Positions 43,408-52,091 of a DNA stretch of 64,000 nucleotides are shown in pieces. The position numbers and the translations under genes were made by a program. The first letter of the stretch is position 1; each line of letters starts with the position of its first letter. A model generated the notes under the pieces. It was given only the letters and a program-made list of their open reading frames with translations. It was not told the DNA's origin and searched no databases. Origin of the DNA: Massilia norwichensis. Its GTDB lineage: Bacteria; Pseudomonadota; Gammaproteobacteria; Burkholderiales; Burkholderiaceae_D. Location: positions 336,841 to 400,840 of the forward strand of contig NZ_JANUGX010000001.1 in the NCBI RefSeq assembly GCF_024753245.1, given 5' to 3'.

Positions 43408-44607
43408 TCAGCTGCCGCGATCGGGATGGATGGTGCGCGCCTGCAGGCTGCCCAGGCCGAGTGCGGCCGACATGAGCCAAAACAAGGCCGCGGCGCCGAT
43501 GCCCGCGCCGATAGCGCCGAACAGCAGCGGCATCACGGCCATCGATGCGTGCAGGGCCATCGAGCGCAGCGCCAGGCCCTCTCCCTGGCGCTCGGGCGGC
43601 GTCACCTCGTGCAGGGTGGCAAGGATGGCCGGCTGCACCAGTCCCAGCCCGATGCCGAGGATGGCCGCGCAGGCCGCCATGGCCCACGCGCTAAGGAATA
43701 GCGGATAGGCGGCGAACACGGCGCAGGTCAGCACCAAGGCGCCGCACAGCAAGGCCCGGCGCGACAGGCGTCCCACGACCAAGGGCATCAGCAGCCGCAC
43801 CGTCATCGACGCCGCCGCATAGGCTGCCAGCACCAGGCCCAGCGCGGAAGCGTTCAGGCCGCGTTCGACGCCCAACAGTGGCAGAGCGAAACCGTGCACG
43901 TCCCAGCTGAGCGAGACCACCCAGCTGATGAACAGCAGGCGGCGCAGGGATGGCAGCCGCAGCAGGTCCCAGGCCGAGCTCTTGCGCCCACCCGGTTCCG
44001 GGACCGGACGCGGCGCCTCGCGCGGCACCGCCTGCGCCGCCAGCAAGGTGGCGGCGGGCAGCAGCGCCAGCGCCAGGAAGGCCGCGGAAAATCCGGCGTG
44101 ATCGATCAACAGGCCCGCCAGCATTGGTCCGAACAGCCCGGCCAGCGCCGGCGCCAGCGCGATCCAGCTGAACACCTGCAGGCGCTCGCTGTCGCTGCGA
44201 GCCAGCCGGCTGGCGCTGCGCTGGATCGCAATCATGCCGAAGCCGGACCCCGCGCCGCACAGGGCGGCGGCCGCGCATAGCGTGAAGAGGTTCTGTTGTG
44301 CGCCCGCCAGCAGGGTGCCGCCGAGCGAGCAAACGGCGGCGATGCGTACCGGCAGGTGGTAGCCGCGGCGGTCCGCCAGGCGACCGGCCGGCAGCGCCAG
44401 CAGCGCCGGGAACAGCGCGAACATTGTCATCACCAGGCCCACCGACCAGGCCGAGCAGCCGAGGCGCAGGACGTTCAGGGGCGCAGCCAGGCGCACACCC
44501 TGCACGCAGGCATGCAGGCCGACCTGGCAGGCGACCATTGCGCCCAGCGCCAGGTGCATGCCGCGCTGCGGTGCCGTTTCATCCTTTTCCGCCGCGGCGC
44601 TATGCAT
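43408..44607 (-). CDS. MFS transporter
   Basis: 399 residues with about twelve transmembrane stretches; loop 2-3 reads LADRRGYHLPVRIAA, a variant of the MFS signature. No close substrate group is recognisable. ATG 44607 overlaps the stop of the phosphotransferase gene by 8 bases, so it is part of the same translated unit as the phosphotransferase and acyl-CoA dehydrogenase. Likely imports the substrate acid or exports a product. Inner membrane. Confidence 0.83.
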   Translation of the reverse strand: MHSAAAEKDETAPQRGMHLALGAMVACQVGLHACVQGVRLAAPLNVLRLGCSAWSVGLVMTMFALFPALLALPAGRLADRRGYHLPVRIAAVCSLGGTLLAGAQQNLFTLCAAAALCGAGSGFGMIAIQRSASRLARSDSERLQVFSWIALAPALAGLFGPMLAGLLIDHAGFSAAFLALALLPAATLLAAQAVPREAPRPVPEPGGRKSSAWDLLRLPSLRRLLFISWVVSLSWDVHGFALPLLGVERGLNASALGLVLAAYAAASMTVRLLMPLVVGRLSRRALLCGALVLTCAVFAAYPLFLSAWAMAACAAILGIGLGLVQPAILATLHEVTPPERQGEGLALRSMALHASMAVMPLLFGAIGAGIGAAALFWLMSAALGLGSLQARTIHPDRGS

Positions 44608-45673
44608 GACCGGCCCCGATGGCGTCCCGCGCCTGTTCCAGCAGCCGCACGGCCGCGGCGTGATGCTGCACCCCGGTGTCGCGAGGACCAAAGCCGGCGC
44701 ATGAGCGGGCATGGCTTGCCTCCAGCATGATGCCGAGCTTGAAGCGCGCCAGCGCCACGTACCAGTCGATGGCGGCAAGGTCGCGCCGGCTGCCGGCGCC
44801 GTAGCGCTGCACCAGCTCGGCCGGCGTGGCCAGGCCAGCCGCTGGCGCGATGCGGATGGTGCCGGCGCCGCGGCCCTGCGCGTCCGGCCAGGTGGCGACC
44901 AGCCACCCCAGGTCGAGCAGCGGGTCGCCGATGGTCGCCAGCTCCCAGTCGATGATGGCCGCCAGGCGTGGGCTGTCGCGCCGGAACATGACGTTCCCGA
45001 AGTGATAGTCGCCGTGCAGGATGCCGGGCGTGAACCGGGCCGGCACCCGCTCGCGCAGCCACTGCGCCACCTCGTCCACCCCGGGCAGCGCCCGCGGCCC
45101 CGGCCATCCGGCGTACTGCCGGCATTCGTCGAGGTGGCGCAGCCAGCGCGGCACCTGGCGCTCGAGGAAACCGTCTGGTTTGCCGAAATCCGCCAGCCCG
45201 GCCCGTCCCGGGTCGATCTTCCCCAGCCGCAGCAGGCCGTCGACCATTTCCAGCCCAAGTTGCCGGCGCCAGTCGGCATTCACGGCGTAGGGCGCGGGCA
45301 GCGGATGGGGCGTGGCCGTGAAACCCTCCACCGGCGCCATCAGGTAGAACGGCACGCCCAGCACCTCGCTGTCGTCGCAGGCGGCGATCAGTTCCGGATG
45401 CGGCACCGCGCTCGCATGCAGCGCCCGCAGCAGCCGCGCTTCGCGCAGGAAGCCGCGCCGGGCCTCCGGACTCGCGCCCGGCCGCGGGCAACGCAGCACA
45501 TATTCCGCGCCGGCGCCGCGCCGGAAGCGCAGCAGGATGTTCTGGGTGCCGCCGGTCAAGGCCGTGACGGTCCCGATCGCTCCCTCGCCGAGGCCCTGCC
45601 GGTCCATCCAGCGCGCCAGCGCATCCAGGTCGAGCGCCTCATGCGCGCCGGCCTGCGCCGCCGTCGCGTTCAC
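44600..45673 (-). CDS. APH-family phosphotransferase, split ACAD10/11- or LvaA-like kinase
   Basis: 357 residues. Aminoglycoside-phosphotransferase fold: LTGGTQNILLRF near 40-50, catalytic HGDYHFGNVMF (HGD at 220-222) and metal-binding IDWELATIGDP (D242). Kinases of this type adjacent or fused to acyl-CoA dehydrogenases phosphorylate the 4-hydroxyl of 4-hydroxyacyl-CoAs (LvaA in levulinate catabolism; the N-terminal domain of human ACAD10/11). The GTG start at 45673 overlaps the dehydrogenase stop (GTGA), strongly suggesting that the two proteins act on one intermediate. An antibiotic-resistance role is unlikely in this setting. Confidence 0.88.
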   Translation of the reverse strand: MNATAAQAGAHEALDLDALARWMDRQGLGEGAIGTVTALTGGTQNILLRFRRGAGAEYVLRCPRPGASPEARRGFLREARLLRALHASAVPHPELIAACDDSEVLGVPFYLMAPVEGFTATPHPLPAPYAVNADWRRQLGLEMVDGLLRLGKIDPGRAGLADFGKPDGFLERQVPRWLRHLDECRQYAGWPGPRALPGVDEVAQWLRERVPARFTPGILHGDYHFGNVMFRRDSPRLAAIIDWELATIGDPLLDLGWLVATWPDAQGRGAGTIRIAPAAGLATPAELVQRYGAGSRRDLAAIDWYVALARFKLGIMLEASHARSCAGFGPRDTGVQHHAAAVRLLEQARDAIGAGHA

Positions 45674-46944
45674 GCGAGCACCGCGCGGAACTTGTCGGCG
45701 GCCGCGGCCGCCGCGGTCGGACGGTGGTAGGGAGGGAACAATGCCTCGCACGGCGCGTAGTCGCGCAGCAGCTGGCGCGCCAGCGTCACCTTGTGCACCT
45801 CGGTCGGGCCGTCCGCCAGTCCCATCTGGTAGGCGCGCACGATCATGCCGACGAAGGGCATCTCGGCCGAGACGCCGATCGAGCCGTGCACCTGCAGGGC
45901 GCTGGACGCGATGTCGTGCAGGACCTTCGGCATGGCCGCCTTGACCGCCGCGATGTCCTTGCGGACCTTCTGGTAGTCGTGGTACTTGTCGATGCGCCAG
46001 GCGGTGCGCATCACCAGCAAGCGGAACTGCTCGAGCTGGATCCAGGCGTCGGCGATCTTTTCCTGCACCATCTGCTTGTCCGACAGGGCCGATCCCTGGG
46101 TGCTGCGCGACAGCGCGCGCTCGCACAGCGCATCGAGCGCCTTCTGCGCCTGGCCGGCGACGCGCATGGCGTGGTGCACGCGCCCACCGCCCAGGCGCAC
46201 CTGGGCGATCGCGAACGCCTCCCCTGGCGCGCCCAGCATGCAGTCGGCGCCGACACGCACCTGGCGGAAGTCCAGATAGGCGTGCGTGGCCTCGGGATCG
46301 TCGGCGACCCCGACGTTGCGGATGATCTCGATGCCAGGCGTATCGGCCGGGACCACGAACATGCTCATGCCCTGGTAGGGCGAGACGGTCGGATCGGTGA
46401 CCGCCATCACGATGAAGAAGGCGGCATAGCGCGCGTTCGAGGCGAACCACTTCTGGCCGTCGATCACCCAGCCGGCGCCGTCGCGCACGGCGCGCGAGGT
46501 GAAGACCTTCGGATCCGCGCCGCCCTGCGGCTCGGTCATGGCGAAGCAGGAGACCACCTCGTTGGCAAGCAAGGGCTCGAGAAAGCGCTTCTTCTGGTCC
46601 GGCGTGCCGTAGGCGGCCAGGATCTCGCAGTTACCGGAATCGGGCGCGTGGGCGCCGAACACGATGGGCGCGAACAGCGCGCGCCCGAGGATCTCGTTCA
46701 TCAGGCCCAGCTTGACCTGTCCATAGCCGGGCCCGCCCAGTTCCGGCCCCAGGTGGCAGGCCCACAGGCGGCGCTCCTTCACCTGGCGCTGCAGCGGCCG
46801 CACCAGGAGGTCGAAGCGTGCATCGTGGATGTTCCAGGGGCTGCCCAGTACGTGTTCGAGCGGCTCCACCTCGTCGCGCACGAACTGCGCCATCCAGTCC
46901 AGCTCCGCCTGGAACTGCGGATCGGTCTCGAAATCCCATGCCAT
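45670..46944 (-). CDS. Acyl-CoA dehydrogenase, ACAD10/11- or LvaC-like
   Basis: 424 residues, longer than ordinary acyl-CoA dehydrogenases. Segments VVSCFAMTEPQGGADP, VIDGQKWFASNARYAAFF, HGSIGVSAEMPFV and the end signature LADGPTEVHKVTLAR. The D-G-P-x-E-V-H form at the usual catalytic-Glu site marks the ACAD10/11 group. In that group the partner kinase phosphorylates a 4-hydroxyacyl-CoA and the dehydrogenase-fold protein removes phosphate and shifts the hydroxyl to C3. The overlap with the kinase gene supports this. ATG 46944 has GGGAGACAAGAC upstream. Confidence 0.9.
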   Translation of the reverse strand: MAWDFETDPQFQAELDWMAQFVRDEVEPLEHVLGSPWNIHDARFDLLVRPLQRQVKERRLWACHLGPELGGPGYGQVKLGLMNEILGRALFAPIVFGAHAPDSGNCEILAAYGTPDQKKRFLEPLLANEVVSCFAMTEPQGGADPKVFTSRAVRDGAGWVIDGQKWFASNARYAAFFIVMAVTDPTVSPYQGMSMFVVPADTPGIEIIRNVGVADDPEATHAYLDFRQVRVGADCMLGAPGEAFAIAQVRLGGGRVHHAMRVAGQAQKALDALCERALSRSTQGSALSDKQMVQEKIADAWIQLEQFRLLVMRTAWRIDKYHDYQKVRKDIAAVKAAMPKVLHDIASSALQVHGSIGVSAEMPFVGMIVRAYQMGLADGPTEVHKVTLARQLLRDYAPCEALFPPYHRPTAAAAAADKFRAVLA

Positions 46945-46982
46945 GTCTTGTCTCCCGATAGTGTAAGTTCGTCCGGCTCCGC

Positions 46983-47720
46983 TCAGGCGAGCAGCAGGCC
47001 GCCGTCGACCAGCAGGGTCTGGCCGAGCACGTACGCCGCCAGCGGCGAGGCGAGAAACAGCGCCGCCCCGGCCATGTCGCCCGGGGTGCCGAGCCGTCCC
47101 AGCGGGATTTTCCTCAGCGCCGACTCGAGCCGGTCGGGGTGATCGGTCGTCACGCGCGTCAGCTTGGTCGCCACCAGGCCGGGCGCGATCCCGTTGACGC
47201 GGATGCCGTCGCGCGCCCAGGCCTCGCCCAGGGTACGCGTCAGGCCGAAGGCGCCGGTCTTGGATGCGTTGTAGGCCGGCGTCCCGACAGTGGAGTGGAA
47301 AGCGGCGGCCGAGCTGACGATGATCATCGATCCCCCGGCCCGCGCCAGCATGCCGTGGAAGCGGTCGCCGCAAGCCATCAGGCTGACCAGGTTGAGGTTG
47401 ACCACTTCGCGGAAAGCATCGACCTTGAACTCCACGCGCCGATAGCGCACGATCCCTTGCGCGCAGACCAGCACGTCGAGCCGCTCGAAGGGCGGCGCCA
47501 TTGCCGCCACCGCCGCGGCGTCGGCGACGTCGACCCGGGCGTAGTGCAGGCCTTCCAGGTCCGAATCGGGCGAATCGGCATAATCGGCGGCGCCGGGGCG
47601 CGTGCCCCACACGTACACCTCGGCGCCGCGGGCTCGGAAGGCCTGGGCTATGCCGTTGCCGATCCCGCTGGAACCGCCGACGACCAACACGGTCTTGCCT
47701 GAAAAATCGAGTTCGTTCAC
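46983..47720 (-). CDS. Short-chain dehydrogenase/reductase
   Basis: 245 residues. GGSSGIGNGIA cofactor loop, VWGTRPG after strand 2 (possible NADP preference from the Arg), catalytic Ser in VSSAAAF and YNASK. The CAQG replaces the usual NNAG segment. The GTG start at 47720 overlaps the CoA-transferase stop (GTGA). Belongs to the operon 50496-42593. The substrate is unknown; it follows CoA activation and precedes the acyl-CoA dehydrogenase in gene order. Confidence 0.86.
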   Translation of the reverse strand: MNELDFSGKTVLVVGGSSGIGNGIAQAFRARGAEVYVWGTRPGAADYADSPDSDLEGLHYARVDVADAAAVAAMAPPFERLDVLVCAQGIVRYRRVEFKVDAFREVVNLNLVSLMACGDRFHGMLARAGGSMIIVSSAAAFHSTVGTPAYNASKTGAFGLTRTLGEAWARDGIRVNGIAPGLVATKLTRVTTDHPDRLESALRKIPLGRLGTPGDMAGAALFLASPLAAYVLGQTLLVDGGLLLA

Positions 47721-49984
47721 GGATGTCGGTCCGATGCTTGCATGGTGGTGCTCAAGCCCTGTTGCTCGAGCGCGGCGACCTGGAGGGCGTCCAGGCCGAG
47801 CATTTCCCAGACTTGCCGGCTGTGCTGGCCCAGGGCCGGCGGCGCTCGATCCAGCGTCAGCGGCAGGTCGCCGAAGTCCCAGAACGCGCCGACCTGCTCG
47901 AGTTCCCCGTACACGGCATGCCGGTAGCGCGCGTGCAGGCTGGCGGCCGCATGGCCGGGATCGTCGTGGAAGGCCTCGCCCTGCCGCTCAAGCACCGGCT
48001 CGGCCGGCACGCGCGCGTCACGCAGCAGCGCAAGCGCCTGTTCGCGCCGGCGCGCCGCGAACCAGGCCTCGCGTTGCGCGGGTGCGCCGGCCAGCGCGGC
48101 CAGGGCCTGCGCTTCGGATGCGTCCAGCGCCGCCACCGCCAGCCAGCCGTCCTGGCAGCGGTAGAGGCGATGGTCCGGCGACACACCGGTCTGGGCCCCG
48201 TCCAATGCCGCGATGGGGGTGATCGAGCCATCCGCCAGCATCACCGCTTCGGCAAGGGTCGGCAGGGTCGCGCCGAGCAGCGAGGCGCTGACCATCCGCC
48301 CTTGCCCGTCCTCGCCTTGCCGGTACAGCGCCAGCAAGACCGCGAATACCGAGGACAAGGCGGCGAAATAGTCGCCGACCCCGAAGCGCAGCCACATCGG
48401 CGGATTGCCGGCGCCGCCGCATACAGTCTCCCAGCCGCAGGCCGCCTGCATGAGCTGGTCGAAGCCCGGCCAGTCTTTCTGTTCGCCCGCCGGGCCATAC
48501 GCGCTGATATGGCAGAACACCAGCGAGGGTTTGATCGCACGGAGGGCGGCATGGTCGACGCCCAGCTTGCGCGCGGCCGGCATCCGGATGTTGTGATGCA
48601 CCACGTCGGCCCAGCGCACCAGGGCGGCCAGCGCAGGCGTGGCGCCGGGTACGCCGAGCTTGAGGGTGACGCCCAGCTTGCCGCGCTGCGTACCCGCGAA
48701 GACGCGCTCGAGGCGCCGCATCGCGTCGCCATTCGGCGGTTCGACCTTGATCACCTCCGCGCCGAGGTCCGCCAGCAGCATGGTGGCAAAGGGGCCGGCA
48801 AGGTAGGCGCCGAGGTCGAGCACCTTGATGCCGGCAAGCGGCGCCAAGGCGGCGTCGCAGGCCGGCGCCGCGGGCGCAGCCTGGGGCCGGGGCCGGGGCG
48901 CCGCCGGCGCCCCCTGTTCGAGAGCCTGCAAAGGTCCACGCACACGCGGCGGCGGCTCGCCCGTATAGGCCGGCCCTGGCTGCAGCACCCTGCCGCGCCG
49001 CGGGTCGTCGAGCGCGACCACATAGCCGTTGGTCCGGGCCTGCGTGCTGGCATAGATAGCACCGAAGGGCGCCGCCACCTGTGCCGCGACGTCGTGCGCC
49101 CAGAAGTGTTCCACCCACTCACGTGCCGGACGGGTGGCCATGATGGCCTTGTTGGCGCCGAAATTCGGCGCCACATGGCTGGGCGGATATTTGGCGTTCT
49201 CCGCCGCCACCGCCGCAGGCCCCATGGCCGCCAGCGCCTCGGCCATCCAGGGCGCCTTGTCGGGCGAATAATGCACGTGGACCCAGTCGCCGTCCAGGCA
49301 GCGGTGCAGCGGGATCGGCGTCGTTTTCGACAGTCCCCGGGCGAACGCCGGCGTCGGCTGCTGCGCACGCGACCAGTGCATGCTCATCGGCGCCAGGGCG
49401 GCCTGGGCCAGGCTGGTGTGGGCGACGCCCCCGCGGCCGTCGCGGCGGCGCGCGATCAGGCGGGCCATGATCCCGACGGCGCAGAACCAGGCCGCCAGCC
49501 AACTGGCGAAGGGCATGCGCACGAAGACCGGGCCGTCGCGGTGGCCGGGCTGCTCGTCGAGCAGGCCCAGACGCGCCAGCACCAGGGTTTCCCGTGCCGG
49601 CGCGTTCGCCAGCGGATGCCTGCCCGGCCAGCCGGCGATGGCGGCAATGACAAGGCGCGGATGGCTGCGGCTCAGCGCGGCATCGTCCAGGCCTTGCGCG
49701 GCGGCCTGCGCCGGTCCCATGTCATGCAGCAGCACGTCGGCGTCGTCCAGGAGTCGCGTCAGCTCCGCGCGCCCGGCCGTGCTGTCGAGGTCAAGCCCCA
49801 GGCGCCGCTTGCCGCGATTGAGCACCGAGAACAGCACGGCATCGCTGTCGGGTGCGCCGCCGGGAGGCTCGATCCGGATCACGTCGGCGCCGGCCTCCGA
49901 CAGCTGCAGTCCCGCGGCCGGACCGGCGATGCCACCGGCAAATTCGATCACGCGGATGCCTTGCAGGATGGGCAGCTTGCTCAT
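47717..49984 (-). CDS. Tandem-fused class III (CaiB/BaiF) CoA-transferase, both catalytic Asp positions changed
   Basis: 755 residues made of two CaiB/BaiF domains (about 1-365 and 385-755) joined by a Pro/Ala-rich linker (APRPRPQAAPAAPA). Domain 1 starts VIEFAGGIAGPAAG, domain 2 VLDLGAYLAGPFATM with EVIKVEPPNGD. The catalytic Asp of the family sits in V-D-x-S-L; here domain 1 reads VAHTSL and domain 2 MVSASL, so neither has Asp. Fused enzymes are known (DddD type), but loss in both halves is odd. It may transfer or bind CoA by another residue. It overlaps the AhpD-like gene by four bases (ATGA). Confidence 0.88.
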   Translation of the reverse strand: MSKLPILQGIRVIEFAGGIAGPAAGLQLSEAGADVIRIEPPGGAPDSDAVLFSVLNRGKRRLGLDLDSTAGRAELTRLLDDADVLLHDMGPAQAAAQGLDDAALSRSHPRLVIAAIAGWPGRHPLANAPARETLVLARLGLLDEQPGHRDGPVFVRMPFASWLAAWFCAVGIMARLIARRRDGRGGVAHTSLAQAALAPMSMHWSRAQQPTPAFARGLSKTTPIPLHRCLDGDWVHVHYSPDKAPWMAEALAAMGPAAVAAENAKYPPSHVAPNFGANKAIMATRPAREWVEHFWAHDVAAQVAAPFGAIYASTQARTNGYVVALDDPRRGRVLQPGPAYTGEPPPRVRGPLQALEQGAPAAPRPRPQAAPAAPACDAALAPLAGIKVLDLGAYLAGPFATMLLADLGAEVIKVEPPNGDAMRRLERVFAGTQRGKLGVTLKLGVPGATPALAALVRWADVVHHNIRMPAARKLGVDHAALRAIKPSLVFCHISAYGPAGEQKDWPGFDQLMQAACGWETVCGGAGNPPMWLRFGVGDYFAALSSVFAVLLALYRQGEDGQGRMVSASLLGATLPTLAEAVMLADGSITPIAALDGAQTGVSPDHRLYRCQDGWLAVAALDASEAQALAALAGAPAQREAWFAARRREQALALLRDARVPAEPVLERQGEAFHDDPGHAAASLHARYRHAVYGELEQVGAFWDFGDLPLTLDRAPPALGQHSRQVWEMLGLDALQVAALEQQGLSTTMQASDRHP

Positions 49985-50496
49985 GGCTTGTCCTCGTAGG
50001 CCTGCTGCACATAGGTCATGCGGCCGCCGGCCAGCATCAGCGCGCAGAACATGTTCAGCTCGACGATCTCGGCAATGGCGAAGTGACGCTTGAGCAAGTC
50101 GAATAGAGCGTCGTCGATCGCCGTGTAGTCGGCCGCGAACAGCTCGGCATAGCGTAGTGCGGCCTGCTCGGCCGGCGTGAAGCGCGCCGCGCTCGAGGAC
50201 AGGCAGGCCAGATCTTCCTCGCCGACGCTATCGTCCTTGCGCGCCAGCTGGCAGGCCTTGCAGTTCGTGATCGAGGCGATCTTGAGACGCACCAGTTCCT
50301 TCAGGCGGCCAGGCAGTACGCCGCGCAGGTGCATCGCCTCGAGGGTGGCGAGCCAGGATGCCGCCGCTTCCGGCCGATGCGCCCAGACCTGGACCGGGAG
50401 CGTGGAACCGAGCATGCGGCTGGCGCGGCCGCGTTCGACCGCCGCGCCCAGATCCGGCGGCAATGCCTCGAGCGGCACCGGCGGCAGGCGGCTCAT
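49981..50496 (-). CDS. Carboxymuconolactone-decarboxylase/AhpD-like protein
   Basis: 171 residues, all helical. The C79-x2-C82 pair (NCKACQLARK) is the AhpD-type redox centre, with GRLKELVRLKIA before it, as in the CMD superfamily. It may be a peroxidase-like reductant, a gamma-carboxymuconolactone decarboxylase relative, or a helper protein. The usual His after C-x2-C reads Arg/Lys. First gene of the long operon to 42593, 105 bases downstream of palindrome F. Cytoplasmic. Confidence 0.85.
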   Translation of the reverse strand: MSRLPPVPLEALPPDLGAAVERGRASRMLGSTLPVQVWAHRPEAAASWLATLEAMHLRGVLPGRLKELVRLKIASITNCKACQLARKDDSVGEEDLACLSSSAARFTPAEQAALRYAELFAADYTAIDDALFDLLKRHFAIAEIVELNMFCALMLAGGRMTYVQQAYEDKP

Positions 50497-50600
50497 GCCG
50501 CCGGCCCTGTCAGGGGTTTTGCGTCATCGTGCGAGAGTCCGGCCATGCTCGTCTCCTCTCCCGCTGTCGTTTTGGACGATCTGGCGCGGGAAGAATTTAA

Positions 50601-50625
50601 TGAACAGATTTCTTTTTTATGTTCA
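50601..50625. promoter_or_regulatory. Island palindrome site F (perfect TGAACA-N13-TGTTCA)
   Basis: 12 of 12 arm positions. It lies in the 173-base gap upstream of the AhpD-like gene (105 bases from its start), with an AT-rich core. It controls the seven-gene operon 50496-42593 by position. Confidence 0.75.
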
Positions 50626-50669
50626 ATATAGACGCATTTTTCAAAAATGTCGACCGTTCTCTTGCAGGC

Positions 50670-51038
50670 TCATTCCTGCCTGATGAAGTAGCGCACGAGC
50701 AGCCTGCCATCCCGCTCGAAGCGATACAGTTCGATGGTGTCGATGACCTTGTCGTCGCCCCTCAGCCGGTTGCGGTTGTGGCAGGCCGCTTCGTTGCCGT
50801 TGACGATGAGCACGGCTTCCTCGATCTCGACGGCCGCGTTCTGCCGCTCCCACATCGCTTCCAGCACCGCCCAGCCATCGGACGCCGGCCGGCCGACGTA
50901 TTCGATCAGCAGGCCGCGCGGCGCGGCCTCGCGATAGGCCTCGAGGAAGCCGGCTTTGTCGCCCGCGTTCCAGCATGCCACCTGGGCGTGCAGGAAGCGG
51001 CGGATGGCGTCGGCGCCCATGTTCTCTGGCCTGTTCAT
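50670..51038 (-). CDS. NTF2-like/SnoaL-fold protein
   Basis: 122 residues of the NTF2-like superfamily (ketosteroid isomerase, SnoaL): FLHAQVACWNAGDKAGFLEAY opens a cone-shaped fold and ends VRYFIRQE. Such proteins bind hydrophobic substrates and act as isomerases, cyclases or hydratases. I cannot assign catalytic residues, and the overlap with known steroid isomerases is only at fold level. It overlaps the unrecognised gene by four bases (ATGA) and ends the P450 operon 53366-50670. Confidence 0.8.
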   Translation of the reverse strand: MNRPENMGADAIRRFLHAQVACWNAGDKAGFLEAYREAAPRGLLIEYVGRPASDGWAVLEAMWERQNAAVEIEEAVLIVNGNEAACHNRNRLRGDDKVIDTIELYRFERDGRLLVRYFIRQE

Positions 51039-52087
51039 GCGGAAACCCCCTCGTCAGGCGGCGACGGCCGCACGTTGCGCGCGCTGCCGTTGCGCCGGTC
51101 GGTCTCGCCCCAGCCGAGCGAGCGGTCGGGCTCGCGCATATCGCCGCGCCGCCGCCAGCGGCCCTCCTGCTGGGCGGTGATCGGGAAGCCGCCGACGAAG
51201 TCGATCATCTCGCCCTTCGGGTCCGGTACGAATTCCCAGATCTCGGCGCCGTCGAGCACGATGTGGGCGCGCTCGACGAAATAGCTGCCCGGCTTGTGCA
51301 CCACCTCGCCCTCGATATCCGTGGTGCAGCGGATCTCGCCCTTCTCGTTCTGGAAGATGGCATAACCGAGCTTGCCGTGGCCGACCATGAAGGAGCCAAG
51401 GTCCCAGCTGCCGTCCGTGTAGACGGTGGCGAAAGTCCACCAGATCACGTGCATGCCATTGTTGACCACCAGGTCCTTCTGGAAGTGGATGGCGCCACCC
51501 TCGGCCATCCATGCCTGGTCCAGCGTAATGAAACCTTTCACCGGACGTCCTTCGCACGTGCCGCTGACGTCGTACAGCTGGGAGACATAGAAGGTGCCCC
51601 AGTCTCGGCCCGGCAGGTACCATTGCATGCCCTTGCCGAGCAGACGCCCCTCGAGCGCGAACAGGCCTTCTTCGTGCCAGGCGAAGTGCGATCCCGAGCC
51701 TGTGATCCGCCATGCCTGGCCCGGGTCGTCATCGAGGCTGGCCCAGCCGGCGACATCGCCGTCCAGCCAGCGCCGCGGGAACATCGTCGGGGCCTGGGCG
51801 GCGCTGCGTTCCCTGTCGATGCGCAGCTGGCCGCCATCCCCGACCCGGGTCGACTGGTAGATGAACTTGGTCGGGTTCGGGCTGCTGCCGGGCGCGTTGA
51901 GCGCGCGCACCATCGCGTAGATGTCCCCTTCCGCGTCGCGCAGGCAGCCGAAGGGCATATGCTTGGTCAGCTTCAGGCCGAAGTGGTCGCGCAGGTCGGC
52001 CAGGCCGGCCCCGGTCACCTGCTGCGGCCCCACTAGGCACTGGTAATCGAAATCGGCGCGCTCGGGCACCGTCGTGAAAGTCCTCAT
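51035..52087 (-). CDS. Unrecognised protein of P450 operon (350 aa)
   Basis: I do not recognise this gene. 350 residues, no signal peptide and no membrane helix. It is rich in aromatic and beta-type stretches: MFPRRWLDGDVAGWASL, MQWYLPGRDWGTFYVSQLYD, HVIWWTFATVYTDGSWDLG and IWEFVPDPKGEMIDF. Repeated W/Y-rich strands resemble lipocalin-like AttH/carotenoid-hydratase barrels, but that is only an impression. Between a P450 (4 bases upstream) and an NTF2-like gene (overlap ATGA), it is well placed to bind or convert the P450 product. ATG 52087. Confidence 0.85.
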   Translation of the reverse strand: MRTFTTVPERADFDYQCLVGPQQVTGAGLADLRDHFGLKLTKHMPFGCLRDAEGDIYAMVRALNAPGSSPNPTKFIYQSTRVGDGGQLRIDRERSAAQAPTMFPRRWLDGDVAGWASLDDDPGQAWRITGSGSHFAWHEEGLFALEGRLLGKGMQWYLPGRDWGTFYVSQLYDVSGTCEGRPVKGFITLDQAWMAEGGAIHFQKDLVVNNGMHVIWWTFATVYTDGSWDLGSFMVGHGKLGYAIFQNEKGEIRCTTDIEGEVVHKPGSYFVERAHIVLDGAEIWEFVPDPKGEMIDFVGGFPITAQQEGRWRRRGDMREPDRSLGWGETDRRNGSARNVRPSPPDEGVSA

Positions 52088-52091
52088 GGCT

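Noticed and set aside
44600..45673. Aminoglycoside resistance role for the APH-family kinase
   Set aside because: It overlaps an ACAD10/11-type dehydrogenase in a catabolic operon and resembles the split kinase partner; no resistance context is present.
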